From positions 248,001-312,000 of the forward strand of contig NZ_PVTF01000001.1 in the NCBI RefSeq assembly GCF_003002815.1: DNA of 64,000 nt, in the 5' to 3' direction. This stretch comes from Umezawaea tangerina (GTDB lineage: Bacteria; Actinomycetota; Actinomycetes; Mycobacteriales; Pseudonocardiaceae). Under the pieces are notes generated by a model, which was not told where the DNA came from, made no database searches, and worked only from the letters and a program-made list of their open reading frames with translations. The stretch's first letter is position 1. The number at the start of each line of letters is the position of its first letter. Below, piece after piece: positions 33,042-41,118 of this stretch. Both the position numbers and the translations under genes were made by a program.

Positions 33042-34468
33042 AGGACGGGTCCCTTCCGGTCGAAAGCCTGGGTCAGTCGCATGCGCAGCCGCAGCACGTC
33101 GAGCTCCGTCGAGTGCTCCGGCCACCGCTCGGTGATCCGCGCCCAGCTCGCGCCGAGCACCTCCGCGTCACCCCTCGCCAGCAACACGGCGGGCGGGCGG
33201 CCCGCGCGCCACCGGGGGTCGCGCATCTCGGCGTAGCGGTCGAGCAGGGCGGCGGTCGACTCCGCCGACCACGGCGCGGGCAGCTGCGAGCACGCGTGGT
33301 CGAGCAGGTCGTAGTTCCACTGGTGCGACACCGCGATCACGGTCCGCGCGGACAGCTCGGCGGGCAGCGCCGCCAGCATCTCCAGCTGTTCCATGCCGGT
33401 CAGCGTCTGCGTCGCCGCCACCGCCCACGGGCTCGCGTCGACCGCCCGCAGCAGCCGCTGCACCACCCCGCGCAGCAGCGCCGCCGCCCACGGTCCACGT
33501 GACAGCACGGCCGCCGCGCCCTCGTCGTCGGTCGACAGCCGGTTCGTCCAGTGCGACGGCGGCACGCTCGCCGCCGCCGCCCGCAACCGGCCCGCCACCC
33601 CGGACTCGGAACCGTCCTTCAGCAGGTCGCGCGACTCCTCGGGGCTGGTCAGCGCCTCCGCCCACAGCTCGTCGGACTGCACGTCGAACCCGTCCGTCGT
33701 CAGCCACAGACCGCGGTGCAGCCGTTCGGCGGCCCGTTCGGCCAGCGCGGACCCCGGCAACGCCCGCAGCAGCCGCAACGCCTCGTCGTGCACGCCGATC
33801 GCCCGGTCGTCCAGCGCCGTTTCCAGCAGCGGCTCGTCCTCGGCGCACAGCCCGGTCTCCAACGCGCTCACCAGCACCTGCCGGTCCGCGGCCCGCCGCT
33901 GCACCTCGAACTGCTCGGCCAGGAACTCCCGCGTCCCCACCGGATCCGCCCGGCGGGACCGCCGCAACGCCGCCAACCGCTGCGACCCCGGCAGGTCCAG
34001 CACCTCGTCCAGGTCCACCAGGTCCGCCGACACCCCGGACCCCGTCGCCCACGCCCACCCGGTCCGCGTCCCCGCCAACCACCGCCCGCGCGACCCGAGC
34101 ACCGCCGCCACCGCCGACCGCAGCCCCGGATGCGTCGTCCCCAGCACCAGCAGCTCCGGCAGCGCCCGGTGCTCCGCCACCTCACCCGCCGCCCGCGCCT
34201 TGCCGCACCACTCGGTCAGCAGCACCTGGTCGTCGGCCGCCACGATCTGCGCGAACACGTCCCGCGCCGCCTCCCCGACCACCCGCTCGTCCACCCGCGG
34301 CGCCACCGCCAACCCACCCACGTCCACCACCACCGGCAACGCCGCCCCGAACCCGGCGACCCCCAACGCCGCGCAGTCGTCCAACAACACCCCCGGCTCC
34401 ACCCCGCTTCGATGGGCGCCGACCAGCAACCGCCGCACCACCTCGTCCCACTCCTCCCGCACGCTCAT
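33038..34468 (-). CDS. DUF5691 family protein
   Basis: A 476-residue mainly helical protein that starts MSVREEWDEVVRRLL and contains heat-repeat-like segments (LAALRRSRRADPVGTREFLA, ALLRGVVQRLL, LLDRYAEMRDPRWRAG). This is the DUF5691 family, which goes with SWIM, MoxR, DUF5682 and VWA genes in actinobacterial operons. ATG 34468 overlaps the stop of the last micro-ORF and follows GGAGGGG. Function unknown. Confidence 0.88.
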   Translation of the reverse strand: MSVREEWDEVVRRLLVGAHRSGVEPGVLLDDCAALGVAGFGAALPVVVDVGGLAVAPRVDERVVGEAARDVFAQIVAADDQVLLTEWCGKARAAGEVAEHRALPELLVLGTTHPGLRSAVAAVLGSRGRWLAGTRTGWAWATGSGVSADLVDLDEVLDLPGSQRLAALRRSRRADPVGTREFLAEQFEVQRRAADRQVLVSALETGLCAEDEPLLETALDDRAIGVHDEALRLLRALPGSALAERAAERLHRGLWLTTDGFDVQSDELWAEALTSPEESRDLLKDGSESGVAGRLRAAAASVPPSHWTNRLSTDDEGAAAVLSRGPWAAALLRGVVQRLLRAVDASPWAVAATQTLTGMEQLEMLAALPAELSARTVIAVSHQWNYDLLDHACSQLPAPWSAESTAALLDRYAEMRDPRWRAGRPPAVLLARGDAEVLGASWARITERWPEHSTELDVLRLRMRLTQAFDRKGPVL

Positions 34469-34710
34469 ACCGCCCCTCCGACCGCGCTCGGGAAGCCGTG
34501 CAGCCGACGCGTGCGGGACGAGCCGGCGTCGGTGGCACGGCGAGCCGGCACCGCCGCGCCGACACCGGCCTCGTGACCACCGGTCGCCCCCGTGCGGCTG
34601 TCCGGCGCCCTGGTGGTCGTGGGCGCGGCCCAGCTGGTGCGGTCGACCAGCACCCGCGCGCTGGCGGGCAGCCACCAGGTCCCGCGACTCGCGGTGAATG
34701 CGGTGCTCAT
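34465..34710 (-). CDS. Micro-ORF A of repeat array
   Basis: An 81-residue frame with MSTAFTASRGTWWLPASARV, then LVDRTSWAAPTTTRAPDSRT, then a diverged tail. GGAGG lies six bases before ATG 34710. It begins four bases inside the stop of the preceding micro-ORF and ends four bases inside DUF5691. The opening is near-identical to that of copy C. Not recognised as any known family; it may be a translational spacer or a real peptide. Confidence 0.45.
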   Translation of the reverse strand: MSTAFTASRGTWWLPASARVLVDRTSWAAPTTTRAPDSRTGATGGHEAGVGAAVPARRATDAGSSRTRRLHGFPSAVGGAV

Positions 34711-35240
34711 GCCGCGCCTCCGATGGAAGGACGGATGCCGAGCAGCCGGAACCCGCGCGGCGCCACGGCTTCCGTGTCTTGGTGAGCCGGTACTCGTGCG
34801 TCGAAGAGGCCAACCACCTCGTGGCCGGTAGCGCTGTGCCGAGTACGGCTGTCCAGCACATCGGTAGACGTGGGTGCGGCCCAGCACGTGCGGTCGACCA
34901 GCACCCGCGCGCCGGCGGGCATGGTGCCGGCGGGCAACAACCAGGTCGTGCGGTTCCGAGCGAATGTGCTCATGCCGCGCCTCCGATGGAAGGACGGATG
35001 CCGAGCAGCCGGAACCCGCGCGGCGCCACCGCTTCGGCGTCGTGGTGAGTCGGTGACTCGTGCGCTGAAGGTGTCGACCGCCTCGTGGCTGGTAGCGCTC
35101 TGTCGAGCGCGGCTGTCCAGCATGTCGGTAGGCGTGGGTGCGGCCCAGCAGGTGCGGTCGACCAGCACCCTCGCGCCGGAGAGCTTGGTGCCACCGGACA
35201 ACCACCAAGTCGTGCGGCTCCCGGTGAATGCGGTGCTCAT
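34707..35240 (-). CDS. Fused micro-ORFs C and B
   Basis: A 177-residue frame that contains two repeat copies joined in frame. The first half (from ATG 35240) opens MSTAFTGSRTTWWLSGG-T and has ARVLVDRTCWAAPTPTDMLD; the second half starts at an internal ATG (34973), MSTFARNRTTWLLPAG-T, and has LVDRTCWAAPTSTDVLD. A single extra base around 35053 in copy C, compared with B and D, removes the stop that would have ended it and lets it run into B. B can also start alone at 34973 with its own GGAGG. Confidence 0.45.
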   Translation of the reverse strand: MSTAFTGSRTTWWLSGGTKLSGARVLVDRTCWAAPTPTDMLDSRARQSATSHEAVDTFSARVTDSPRRRSGGAARVPAARHPSFHRRRGMSTFARNRTTWLLPAGTMPAGARVLVDRTCWAAPTSTDVLDSRTRHSATGHEVVGLFDARVPAHQDTEAVAPRGFRLLGIRPSIGGAA

Positions 35241-35587
35241 GCCGCGCCTCCGGAGGAAGGGCGGATGCCGAGTAGCCGGAACGCGCGCGGCGCCACGGCT
35301 TCCGTGTCTTGGTGAGCCGGTACTCGTGCGTCGAAGGCGCCGACCACTTCGTGGCCGGTAGCGCTCTGCCGAGTGCGGTTGTCCGGCACGTCGGTGGTCG
35401 TGGGCGCGACTTGTTCGGTGCGGCTGGTCGGTACCAGGGTGGTCGCGGGCGTGATCCTCCTGGAGCGGTCGGTCGGCACGGTCGTCACGGCACGCCCGGT
35501 GCGGCTGACCAGCACCCGCGTCCCCGCGGGCCGGGTGCCGACCAGTAGGCGCCAGGTCGTGTGGTTGCGCTTGACCGTCGCGCTCAC
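35237..35587 (-). CDS. Micro-ORF D of repeat array
   Basis: A 116-residue frame starting GTG 35587 (VSATVKRNHTTWRLLVG-T), continuing GTRVLVSRTGRAVTTV, an inserted PTDRSRR stretch, and ending VVGAFDARVPAHQDTEAVAP then a tail shared with B. Its end overlaps the copy C start by four bases, and it begins four bases inside micro-ORF E. It is the longest copy because of an insertion of about 25 codons in the middle. Confidence 0.45.
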   Translation of the reverse strand: MSATVKRNHTTWRLLVGTRPAGTRVLVSRTGRAVTTVPTDRSRRITPATTLVPTSRTEQVAPTTTDVPDNRTRQSATGHEVVGAFDARVPAHQDTEAVAPRAFRLLGIRPSSGGAA

Positions 35588-35760
35588 GCGGACACCTCGG
35601 GCTGGCAGGTCGCGGGCGCGGTCAGGGCGACCGGGACGGTTCGGCGGCCGTGGCGGGGGAGCAGGGAGCGGGTGGTGGTCCGCTTCGGCGTGCACCCCGG
35701 CCGCTGCCCGCCCGCCAGCAGCCGCTGCACGATCTCGTCCCACTCGGTCCGGGCGTTCAC
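35584..35760 (-). CDS. Micro-ORF E, partial copy of the DUF5691 5' end
   Basis: A 58-residue frame starting GTG 35760 (GGAGG upstream), VNARTEWDEIVQRLLAGGQR, which matches the start of DUF5691 (MSVREEWDEVVRRLLVGAHR). After that the sequence is unrelated and arginine-rich. Starting at ATG 35817 instead would give 77 residues and the four-base overlap with the SWIM stop that the other genes show. It may be the relic of the ancestral DUF5691 start, cut off by the insertion of the repeat units. Confidence 0.4.
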   Translation of the reverse strand: MNARTEWDEIVQRLLAGGQRPGCTPKRTTTRSLLPRHGRRTVPVALTAPATCQPEVSA

Positions 35761-35813
35761 GCGATGTCCTCCGATGACTTGCCCAACGGGCAGTAAGTGG
35801 TCTTGGGGCGAGG

Positions 35814-37100
35814 TCATCCGACGACCTCGGGGGCCTTGCCGGGTTCGGCGACGGCGCCGACGCGGAGGTCGTGGCCGTCCCAGAGGCCCCAGGCGTCGAA
35901 CGGTTCGCCGCCGGTGATGGCCAGGGCGCGGTCGAGGGCGGCGTCGCCGCGGACGGGCAGTGCCCGCTGTCCGACGTCGACCAGGAACCGGACGTCGGCG
36001 GTCGGGCGCACGGCGGCGCAGCCCAGCGGGTGCACGCGCTGCCACGGGTCCGCGCGCAGGGCCGGTTCGAGGCCGGCGAGGGCTTCCCGCCAGGTCATGG
36101 GTACCGGGATGGCCTCGGGGGGCCGTTCGGCGAGCAGCTCACCCACCGCGACCCGGCGCGGTGCCACGCCGGGGTACGGGTGCAGCGTGCCCGTCACCTC
36201 GCGGCCGTGCGGCAGCGACGGGGCGGGCTTCGCGCCACCGGCCGCGTACCGGATGCCGACCACCCACTCCGCGCGGTCGCGGCCCCAGCTCCACTGCCGG
36301 ACCGACCGGACGAGGCCGTCGTCGGTCTCCATCCGCAGCAGGGCCACCCAGCGGTCCGACCAGCCCGGTGATGCCCGCACCCGCTCCTCCGGCACGGGGA
36401 ACCCCAGCCGGGCCCGCACAACGTCGCCCAGCGGCCCGTCAGCGCCCTCGGAGAGCGTGGCCAGCAGGTGGAGGCCGCCGAGCCGATCCGCGGCGTCCAC
36501 GGCCCACTGCGGGCCTCCCGCGGCCACGACCTCGCGCAGCCCGCCGACCGCCGCGGCCAGACCTGGCGCCTGCGCGTCGACCATCCGCGCGGTGATCGAG
36601 TGCCACCAGGCCGCGTCGCGCCCCGGCAGCCCGGCCACGCCGGACCCCGCGACGTCGCTGAGCCAGTCGCGCAGCGCGGCCACGCCGCCGCGCACCGCCT
36701 CGGCCCGGTCGCGGGCCGTCTTCTCCTTCGCCCGCGCGCGCCGCTGCACGGCCTCCGGCGAGGAGTCCGCGGGAGCCGCGGGCGCGTTCCGCCTCGCCTG
36801 CCAGCCGTCGGCCCAGTCCGGCGGCGCGTCGGCGACCGGCACGTCGCCCCGGACGTGCACCAGTTGCAGCGCCACCGCGTGCTTGCACGGGAACTTCCGC
36901 GACGGGCAGGAGCACTTGGTCGACCGGTCGCCGAGGTCGACGCACACCCGGTACGGGTTCTTGCCGCTGCCGGGGCACAAACCCCACAGCAGAGCCGCCG
37001 TCCGGCCGGTGCCGCTCCACCCCGCGGTGGCGGCCAGCCGGGTGGCGCTGCTCGCCACCTGACCGTCCGGCGCCTGCTCCAGCACTGCCTGTGCGTCCAT
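35814..37100 (-). CDS. SWIM zinc finger protein
   Basis: A 428-residue protein with a SWIM motif near the N-terminus: CSCPSRKFPCKHAVAL with zinc ligands C63, C65, C72 and H74. The remainder (about 100-428) is helical with no further motif I recognise. SWIM proteins bind DNA or proteins. It is the first gene of the minus-strand SWIM - DUF5691 - MoxR - DUF5682 - VWA operon. ATG 37100 is the best start. Confidence 0.9.
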   Translation of the reverse strand: MDAQAVLEQAPDGQVASSATRLAATAGWSGTGRTAALLWGLCPGSGKNPYRVCVDLGDRSTKCSCPSRKFPCKHAVALQLVHVRGDVPVADAPPDWADGWQARRNAPAAPADSSPEAVQRRARAKEKTARDRAEAVRGGVAALRDWLSDVAGSGVAGLPGRDAAWWHSITARMVDAQAPGLAAAVGGLREVVAAGGPQWAVDAADRLGGLHLLATLSEGADGPLGDVVRARLGFPVPEERVRASPGWSDRWVALLRMETDDGLVRSVRQWSWGRDRAEWVVGIRYAAGGAKPAPSLPHGREVTGTLHPYPGVAPRRVAVGELLAERPPEAIPVPMTWREALAGLEPALRADPWQRVHPLGCAAVRPTADVRFLVDVGQRALPVRGDAALDRALAITGGEPFDAWGLWDGHDLRVGAVAEPGKAPEVVG

Positions 37101-37138
37101 GGTCGAAACGCTAGAGCAGGGCACCGACAAGAACGGTC

Positions 37139-38317
37139 TTAGTCCAGGTCAGGACCCCTGCGAGCCCACGACCACGCGTACTTCGGGTCCTCCGTCGCCA
37201 GCGCTGCCTCACCCAGTTCCAAGGGGCGGAACGTGTCGACCATGACGGCGGTCTCGTCGAAGTACTCGACGCCCAGCGACGCCTCGACGGCACCGGGCTG
37301 CGGGCCGTGCGTGCAGCCCGACGGGTGCAGCGAGAGCGACCCGATGCCGATGCCGGAGCCCTTGCGCGCCTCGTAGTTCCCGCCGACGTAGAACATCAGC
37401 TCGTCGGAGTCCACGTTCGCGTGGTTGTAGGGCACCGGGACCGCGAGCGGGTGGTAGTCGACCTTGCGCGGGCAGAACGAGCAGACCACGAAGTTCGGCC
37501 CCTCGAACGTCTGGTGCACCGGCGGCGGCTGGTGCACGCGCCCGGTGATCGGCTCGAAGTCGCGGATGTTGAACGCCCACGGGTACAGGCAGCCGTCCCA
37601 GCCGACCACGTCGAACGGGTGGTTGGCGTAGGTGAACCTGGTCAGCCCCGCGCGGTGCCGCACGAGCACGTCGACGTCCTCGCCGTCGACCAGCAGCGGC
37701 TCCACCGGGCCGCGCAGGTCGCGCTCGCAGTACGGCGAGTGCTCCAGGAACTGCCCCTTCGCGGACAGGTACCGCTTCGGCGGCCCGATGTGCCCGGTGG
37801 CCTCCAGGACGAGCACGTCCATCGGCTCGTCGGGAACCACCCGGTAGGTGCACGAAGTGGGGATCACGACGTAGTCGCCGTCGCCCACGGTGATCGCGCC
37901 GTAGATGGTCTCCACGGTCCCGCTGCCCGCCCGGACGTAGAGCAGCTCGTCGCCCGCGGCGTTGCGGTAGAGCGGGCTGGGCGCGTTCGCGACCACGAAC
38001 CCGATCGTCACGTCGGCGTTGCCGAACAGCGTGCGACGGCCGGTGACCGCGTCCACCTCGCCGTCGGGCCAGCTCAGCGCGGGTGTCCGGAAGTGGCGCG
38101 GCTTGAGCGGGAGGTTCGGCGAGGTGGCGCCGCGGGTGTCCTCGACGGTCTGCGCGTCCACGATCGCGGTGGGCAGGAACCGGTGGTAGAGAAGTGCGGA
38201 GTCGGCCGAGAAGCCCTCCACGCCCATGAGCTCTTCCGCGTACAGCCCACCGTCCGGATCGCGGAACTGGGTGTGGCGCTTTCGGGGGATCTCACCGACT
38301 TGGCGGTAGTACGCCAT
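37139..38317 (-). CDS. hmgA: Homogentisate 1,2-dioxygenase
   Basis: A 392-residue iron-dependent ring-opening enzyme, converting homogentisate to maleylacetoacetate in tyrosine breakdown. The iron site region reads YNHANVDSDELMFYVGG (His and Glu), and a second His lies in HPSGCTHGPQPG. ATG 38317 follows GGAG and gives the family start MAYYRQVGEIPRKRHTQF; an upstream ATG at 38347 is less likely. It diverges from the hypothetical gene before fah, so both share one regulatory gap. Confidence 0.95.
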   Translation of the reverse strand: MAYYRQVGEIPRKRHTQFRDPDGGLYAEELMGVEGFSADSALLYHRFLPTAIVDAQTVEDTRGATSPNLPLKPRHFRTPALSWPDGEVDAVTGRRTLFGNADVTIGFVVANAPSPLYRNAAGDELLYVRAGSGTVETIYGAITVGDGDYVVIPTSCTYRVVPDEPMDVLVLEATGHIGPPKRYLSAKGQFLEHSPYCERDLRGPVEPLLVDGEDVDVLVRHRAGLTRFTYANHPFDVVGWDGCLYPWAFNIRDFEPITGRVHQPPPVHQTFEGPNFVVCSFCPRKVDYHPLAVPVPYNHANVDSDELMFYVGGNYEARKGSGIGIGSLSLHPSGCTHGPQPGAVEASLGVEYFDETAVMVDTFRPLELGEAALATEDPKYAWSWARRGPDLD

Positions 38318-38372
38318 GATCACTCCGGGCGTTCGATAGTCGGACATCTTTGTTCATTGACCGATACGCCAC

Positions 38373-38378
38373 TAGCGT
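38373..38378 (+). promoter_or_regulatory. Possible -10 box of the gene before fahA
   Basis: TAGCGT lies seven bases before GTG 38386, with TTTGTT 18 bases upstream as a weak -35. This would make the mRNA leaderless. Low confidence. Confidence 0.3.
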
Positions 38379-38385
38379 GTCAGCC

Positions 38386-39252
38386 GTGTCAAGCGCCTTC
38401 GAACTCCGTGCGCCAGGTCCACGCGGTACTCCGCCCCTGCTGGCAAGGCTTGTCGACGATGCCGCCCTGTTCCCGCCGGGCAACGCGTCCATGCCCGACG
38501 CGGTGCGCGGGCACCTCGACGCGCGTGTCGGCGAGTGGGCCGGCGCCATGGGCCTGTTCCTGTGTCCAGCGTCACGTCTGGCCGAGCTGATCACCGAGTT
38601 GATCAAGGTCAAGCCGGTGAAGCCCATCGCCCTGTCGCTGGTCATCGACACCGGCCTCGGCGGTGTCCCCAAGGCCGTGTCGATCGTCGAGTCCCGCAGC
38701 GAGCTCCTCGCGCTGCGGATGGTCGAGATGCCCGCCCCCTCCGACGTCGACGAGGTGTGGCTCGAACGCGTCTCCGAGTTCGTGCCCGAGGACGTGATCC
38801 GCGTGGTCGAGCCCCGGCGCGGCGGCGCCGAGTGGCTCGACGGCGTGCGCCGCGTCATCGAGCACGGGAGCTGGCCCAAGCTGCGCTGCGGCGGGGTCAG
38901 CAAGGAGAACTTCCCGAGTGTCGACGAGGTCGCGGACTTCCTCGCGGTGGTGAGCCACAGCGGGGTCGCGTTCAAGGCCACCGCGGGCCTGCACCACGCC
39001 GTCCGGCAGACCGACGAGGCCACCGGCTTCACCCACCACGGGTTCCTCAACCTGCTGGTGGCCACCGCCAGGTCGCTGTCGGGCGGGGACGTGCGGGAGG
39101 CGCTGGGCAGCACCGACGCCCAGGCGCTGTCCGCCGAGGCCAACGAGCTGACCGACCCGGCCGCCCACGCCGTCCGCGGCGTCTTCGCGTCCTACGGCTC
39201 CTGCTCGCTGGCCGACCCGATCGCCGACCTCGACGACCTGGGTCTGCTGTGA
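38386..39252 (+). CDS. Conserved hypothetical protein, tyrosine catabolism cluster
   Basis: A 288-residue soluble protein with DDAALFPPGNASMPDAV near 25-42 and, later, FKATAGLHHAVRQTDEATGF. It lies between hmgA and fahA and ends in a GTGA overlap with fahA, so it is part of that operon. I have the impression that actinobacteria keep this position but it has no named role. GTG 38386 or GTG 38377 may be the start. No membrane segment. Confidence 0.72.
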   Translation: MSSAFELRAPGPRGTPPLLARLVDDAALFPPGNASMPDAVRGHLDARVGEWAGAMGLFLCPASRLAELITELIKVKPVKPIALSLVIDTGLGGVPKAVSIVESRSELLALRMVEMPAPSDVDEVWLERVSEFVPEDVIRVVEPRRGGAEWLDGVRRVIEHGSWPKLRCGGVSKENFPSVDEVADFLAVVSHSGVAFKATAGLHHAVRQTDEATGFTHHGFLNLLVATARSLSGGDVREALGSTDAQALSAEANELTDPAAHAVRGVFASYGSCSLADPIADLDDLGLL

Positions 39253-40430
39253 GCTGGGTCGACGCACCCGCGTTCGACCGCGACGAGCCGTTCGGGCCGC
39301 AGACGCTGCCCTACGGCGTCGTCGACGCCGGGGTGGCGGTCCGCGTCGGCGACCGGGCCGTGCCGCTGCGACCGCTCGCCGGGTACTTCGGCGACCGGCT
39401 GGCCGACCTGGTGGCCGCGGACACGCTCGACCCGCTGCTGGCCGCCGGCCGGCCGGTGTGGAGCGAGCTGCGCGCCCGCGTGGTCGAGCTGGTCGCGGCC
39501 ACGGCCGCCCCGCGCGGCGCCGAGCTGGTGCCGCTGACCGGCGCGGTCCTGCCGTTCTCGGTCGCGGACTACGTGGACTTCTACTCCTCGCGCCACCACG
39601 CGGAGAACGTCGGCAAGATCTTCCGGCCGGACTCCTCCGCGCTGCCGCCGAACTGGACGCACCTGCCGATCGGCTACCACGGCCGTGCGGGCACGGTCGT
39701 CGTGTCCGGCACGGACGTGGTCCGCCCGCACGGCCAGCGCCGCGGCCACCCGAACCCCGAGTTCGGACCGTCCCGGCGGCTCGACATCGAGGCCGAGGTC
39801 GGCTTCGTGTGCGGCGGGCCGGTCGCCTCGCGGCTGTCCACCTCCCGCGCGGCCGAGCACGTGTTCGGCGTCGTCCTGCTCAACGACTGGTCGGCCCGCG
39901 ACATCCAGGCGTGGGAGTACCAGCCGCTCGGCCCGTTCCTCGGCAAGTCGTTCGCCACCTCGATCTCCGCGTGGATCACCCCGCTGGAGGCGTTCGCGGT
40001 GGCGCGGGTGACCCCGCCGCCGCTGCCCAACCCGCTGCACGACTACCTCGTCGAGGACCAGTCGTGGGGGCTCGACCTGAGCATCGAGGTCGAGTGGAAC
40101 GGCACGGTCGTCTCGCGGCCCCCGTTCCGCGAGCAGTCGTGGACGTTCACCCAGCAGCTCGCGCACCTGTCGGTCAACGGCGCTACGGTGCGACCGGGAG
40201 ACCTCATCGCGTCCGGCACGGTCTCCGGGGCGGAACGCGACGAGCGCGGCTCGTTCCTCGAACTGAGCTGGGGCGGCGAGCAGCCGGTCGCCCTGTCCGA
40301 CGGCAGCGAGCGGACCTTCCTCGAGGACGGCGACACGGTGCGCATCACCGCGACCGCCCCCGGCGAGGAGGGCTCGCTGGTCGGCCTCGCCGAAGTGGTC
40401 GGCACGATCGAGCCCGCCGACGGGAAGTAG
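39249..40430 (+). CDS. fahA: Fumarylacetoacetase
   Basis: A 393-residue enzyme splitting fumarylacetoacetate to fumarate and acetoacetate, the last step of tyrosine breakdown. The FAH signatures are present: DFYSSRHHAENVGKIFRP, LNDWSARDIQAWEYQPLG then FLGKSFATSISAWI, and the metal-binding EAEVGFVCG. GTG 39249 overlaps the previous stop by four bases. Length as usual for bacterial FAH. Confidence 0.95.
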   Translation: MSWVDAPAFDRDEPFGPQTLPYGVVDAGVAVRVGDRAVPLRPLAGYFGDRLADLVAADTLDPLLAAGRPVWSELRARVVELVAATAAPRGAELVPLTGAVLPFSVADYVDFYSSRHHAENVGKIFRPDSSALPPNWTHLPIGYHGRAGTVVVSGTDVVRPHGQRRGHPNPEFGPSRRLDIEAEVGFVCGGPVASRLSTSRAAEHVFGVVLLNDWSARDIQAWEYQPLGPFLGKSFATSISAWITPLEAFAVARVTPPPLPNPLHDYLVEDQSWGLDLSIEVEWNGTVVSRPPFREQSWTFTQQLAHLSVNGATVRPGDLIASGTVSGAERDERGSFLELSWGGEQPVALSDGSERTFLEDGDTVRITATAPGEEGSLVGLAEVVGTIEPADGK

Positions 40431-40436
40431 AAGACC

Positions 40437-41117
40437 TTGGTCAGACCGCACTCGGACCCCCGCGGCCGCGCGCCCGTTCCGGTGACGCCCTCGAAGGAGA
40501 GCTCGCTGACCCTGGAACGGGGCCTCGCCCTGCTCCAGGCCGTCGCCGACGCGGAGACCGACGCGCCGAGCATCAGCGAGCTGGCGGCCGCCATCGGCGC
40601 CAGCCGGGCCGCGGTCTACCGGCTCCTGGTGCCGCTGCAGTCCAGGGGACTGGTGCGGCGCGAGGGCTCCAAGGTGCGGCTCGGGCTCGGCGTGCTGCGG
40701 CTGGCGGCGAACGTGCTGCCGCAGCTGCGGCAGGCCGCCCAGCCCGCGCTGCGGGAGCTGGCGGACCAGGTGGGCGCGACCGCGCACCTGACCGTGGCGG
40801 ACGGCAGCGAGGCGCAGGCGGTCGCCGTCGTGGAACCGTCCTGGACGGCCTTCCACGTGGCCTACCGGGTCGGCAGCAGGCACCCGGTGCACCGCGGCGC
40901 GGCGGGCAAGGCCATCGGGCTGCCCGTGGACGTCCGGCAGTGGGTGCAGTCGACCGGCGAGCTCCAGCCCGGCGCCTACGGCGTCGCGTCACCCGTGCGC
41001 GGCGTGCCCGGACTGCGGGCCAGCGTGGGCGTGGTGGCGCTGGAGAGGCTCGACGGCGAGTCCATCGGGCCGCAGGTCGTGCGGGCCGCGCAGGACGTGG
41101 CGGCCGCGCTCAAGTAG
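40437..41117 (+). CDS. IclR-type transcriptional regulator
   Basis: A 226-residue regulator: an N-terminal winged helix (about 20-85; LTLERGLALLQAVADAETDA, ISELAAAIGASRAAVYRLLV) and a C-terminal IclR effector domain (VLPQLRQAAQPALRELADQ, RHPVHRGAAGKAI). It probably controls the adjacent hmgA-fahA genes by sensing a tyrosine catabolite. The TTG 40437 start has a GGAAG upstream; GTG 40482 is an alternative. It ends one base before the convergent transporter gene. Confidence 0.85.
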   Translation: MVRPHSDPRGRAPVPVTPSKESSLTLERGLALLQAVADAETDAPSISELAAAIGASRAAVYRLLVPLQSRGLVRREGSKVRLGLGVLRLAANVLPQLRQAAQPALRELADQVGATAHLTVADGSEAQAVAVVEPSWTAFHVAYRVGSRHPVHRGAAGKAIGLPVDVRQWVQSTGELQPGAYGVASPVRGVPGLRASVGVVALERLDGESIGPQVVRAAQDVAAALK

Positions 41118-41118
41118 C

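Larger units (their letters stand above)
34466..35590. repeat. Tandem repeat of about 263-267 bases in micro-ORF array
   Basis: Units start at the CAT (ATG on minus strand) of positions 34708, 34971 and 35238, so two full units are 263 and 267 bases long, with diverged flanking units on each side. CGCCTCCGATGGAAGG and CGGATGCCGAG recur, as does GTGCGGTCGACCAGCACC. This is a real DNA repeat, not only a protein one. Each unit carries its own ribosome site and start. Confidence 0.8.

Noticed and set aside
34465-35760. CRISPR array
   Set aside because: Repeat units are about 265 bases, carry start codons and no short spacers; no cas genes are near.
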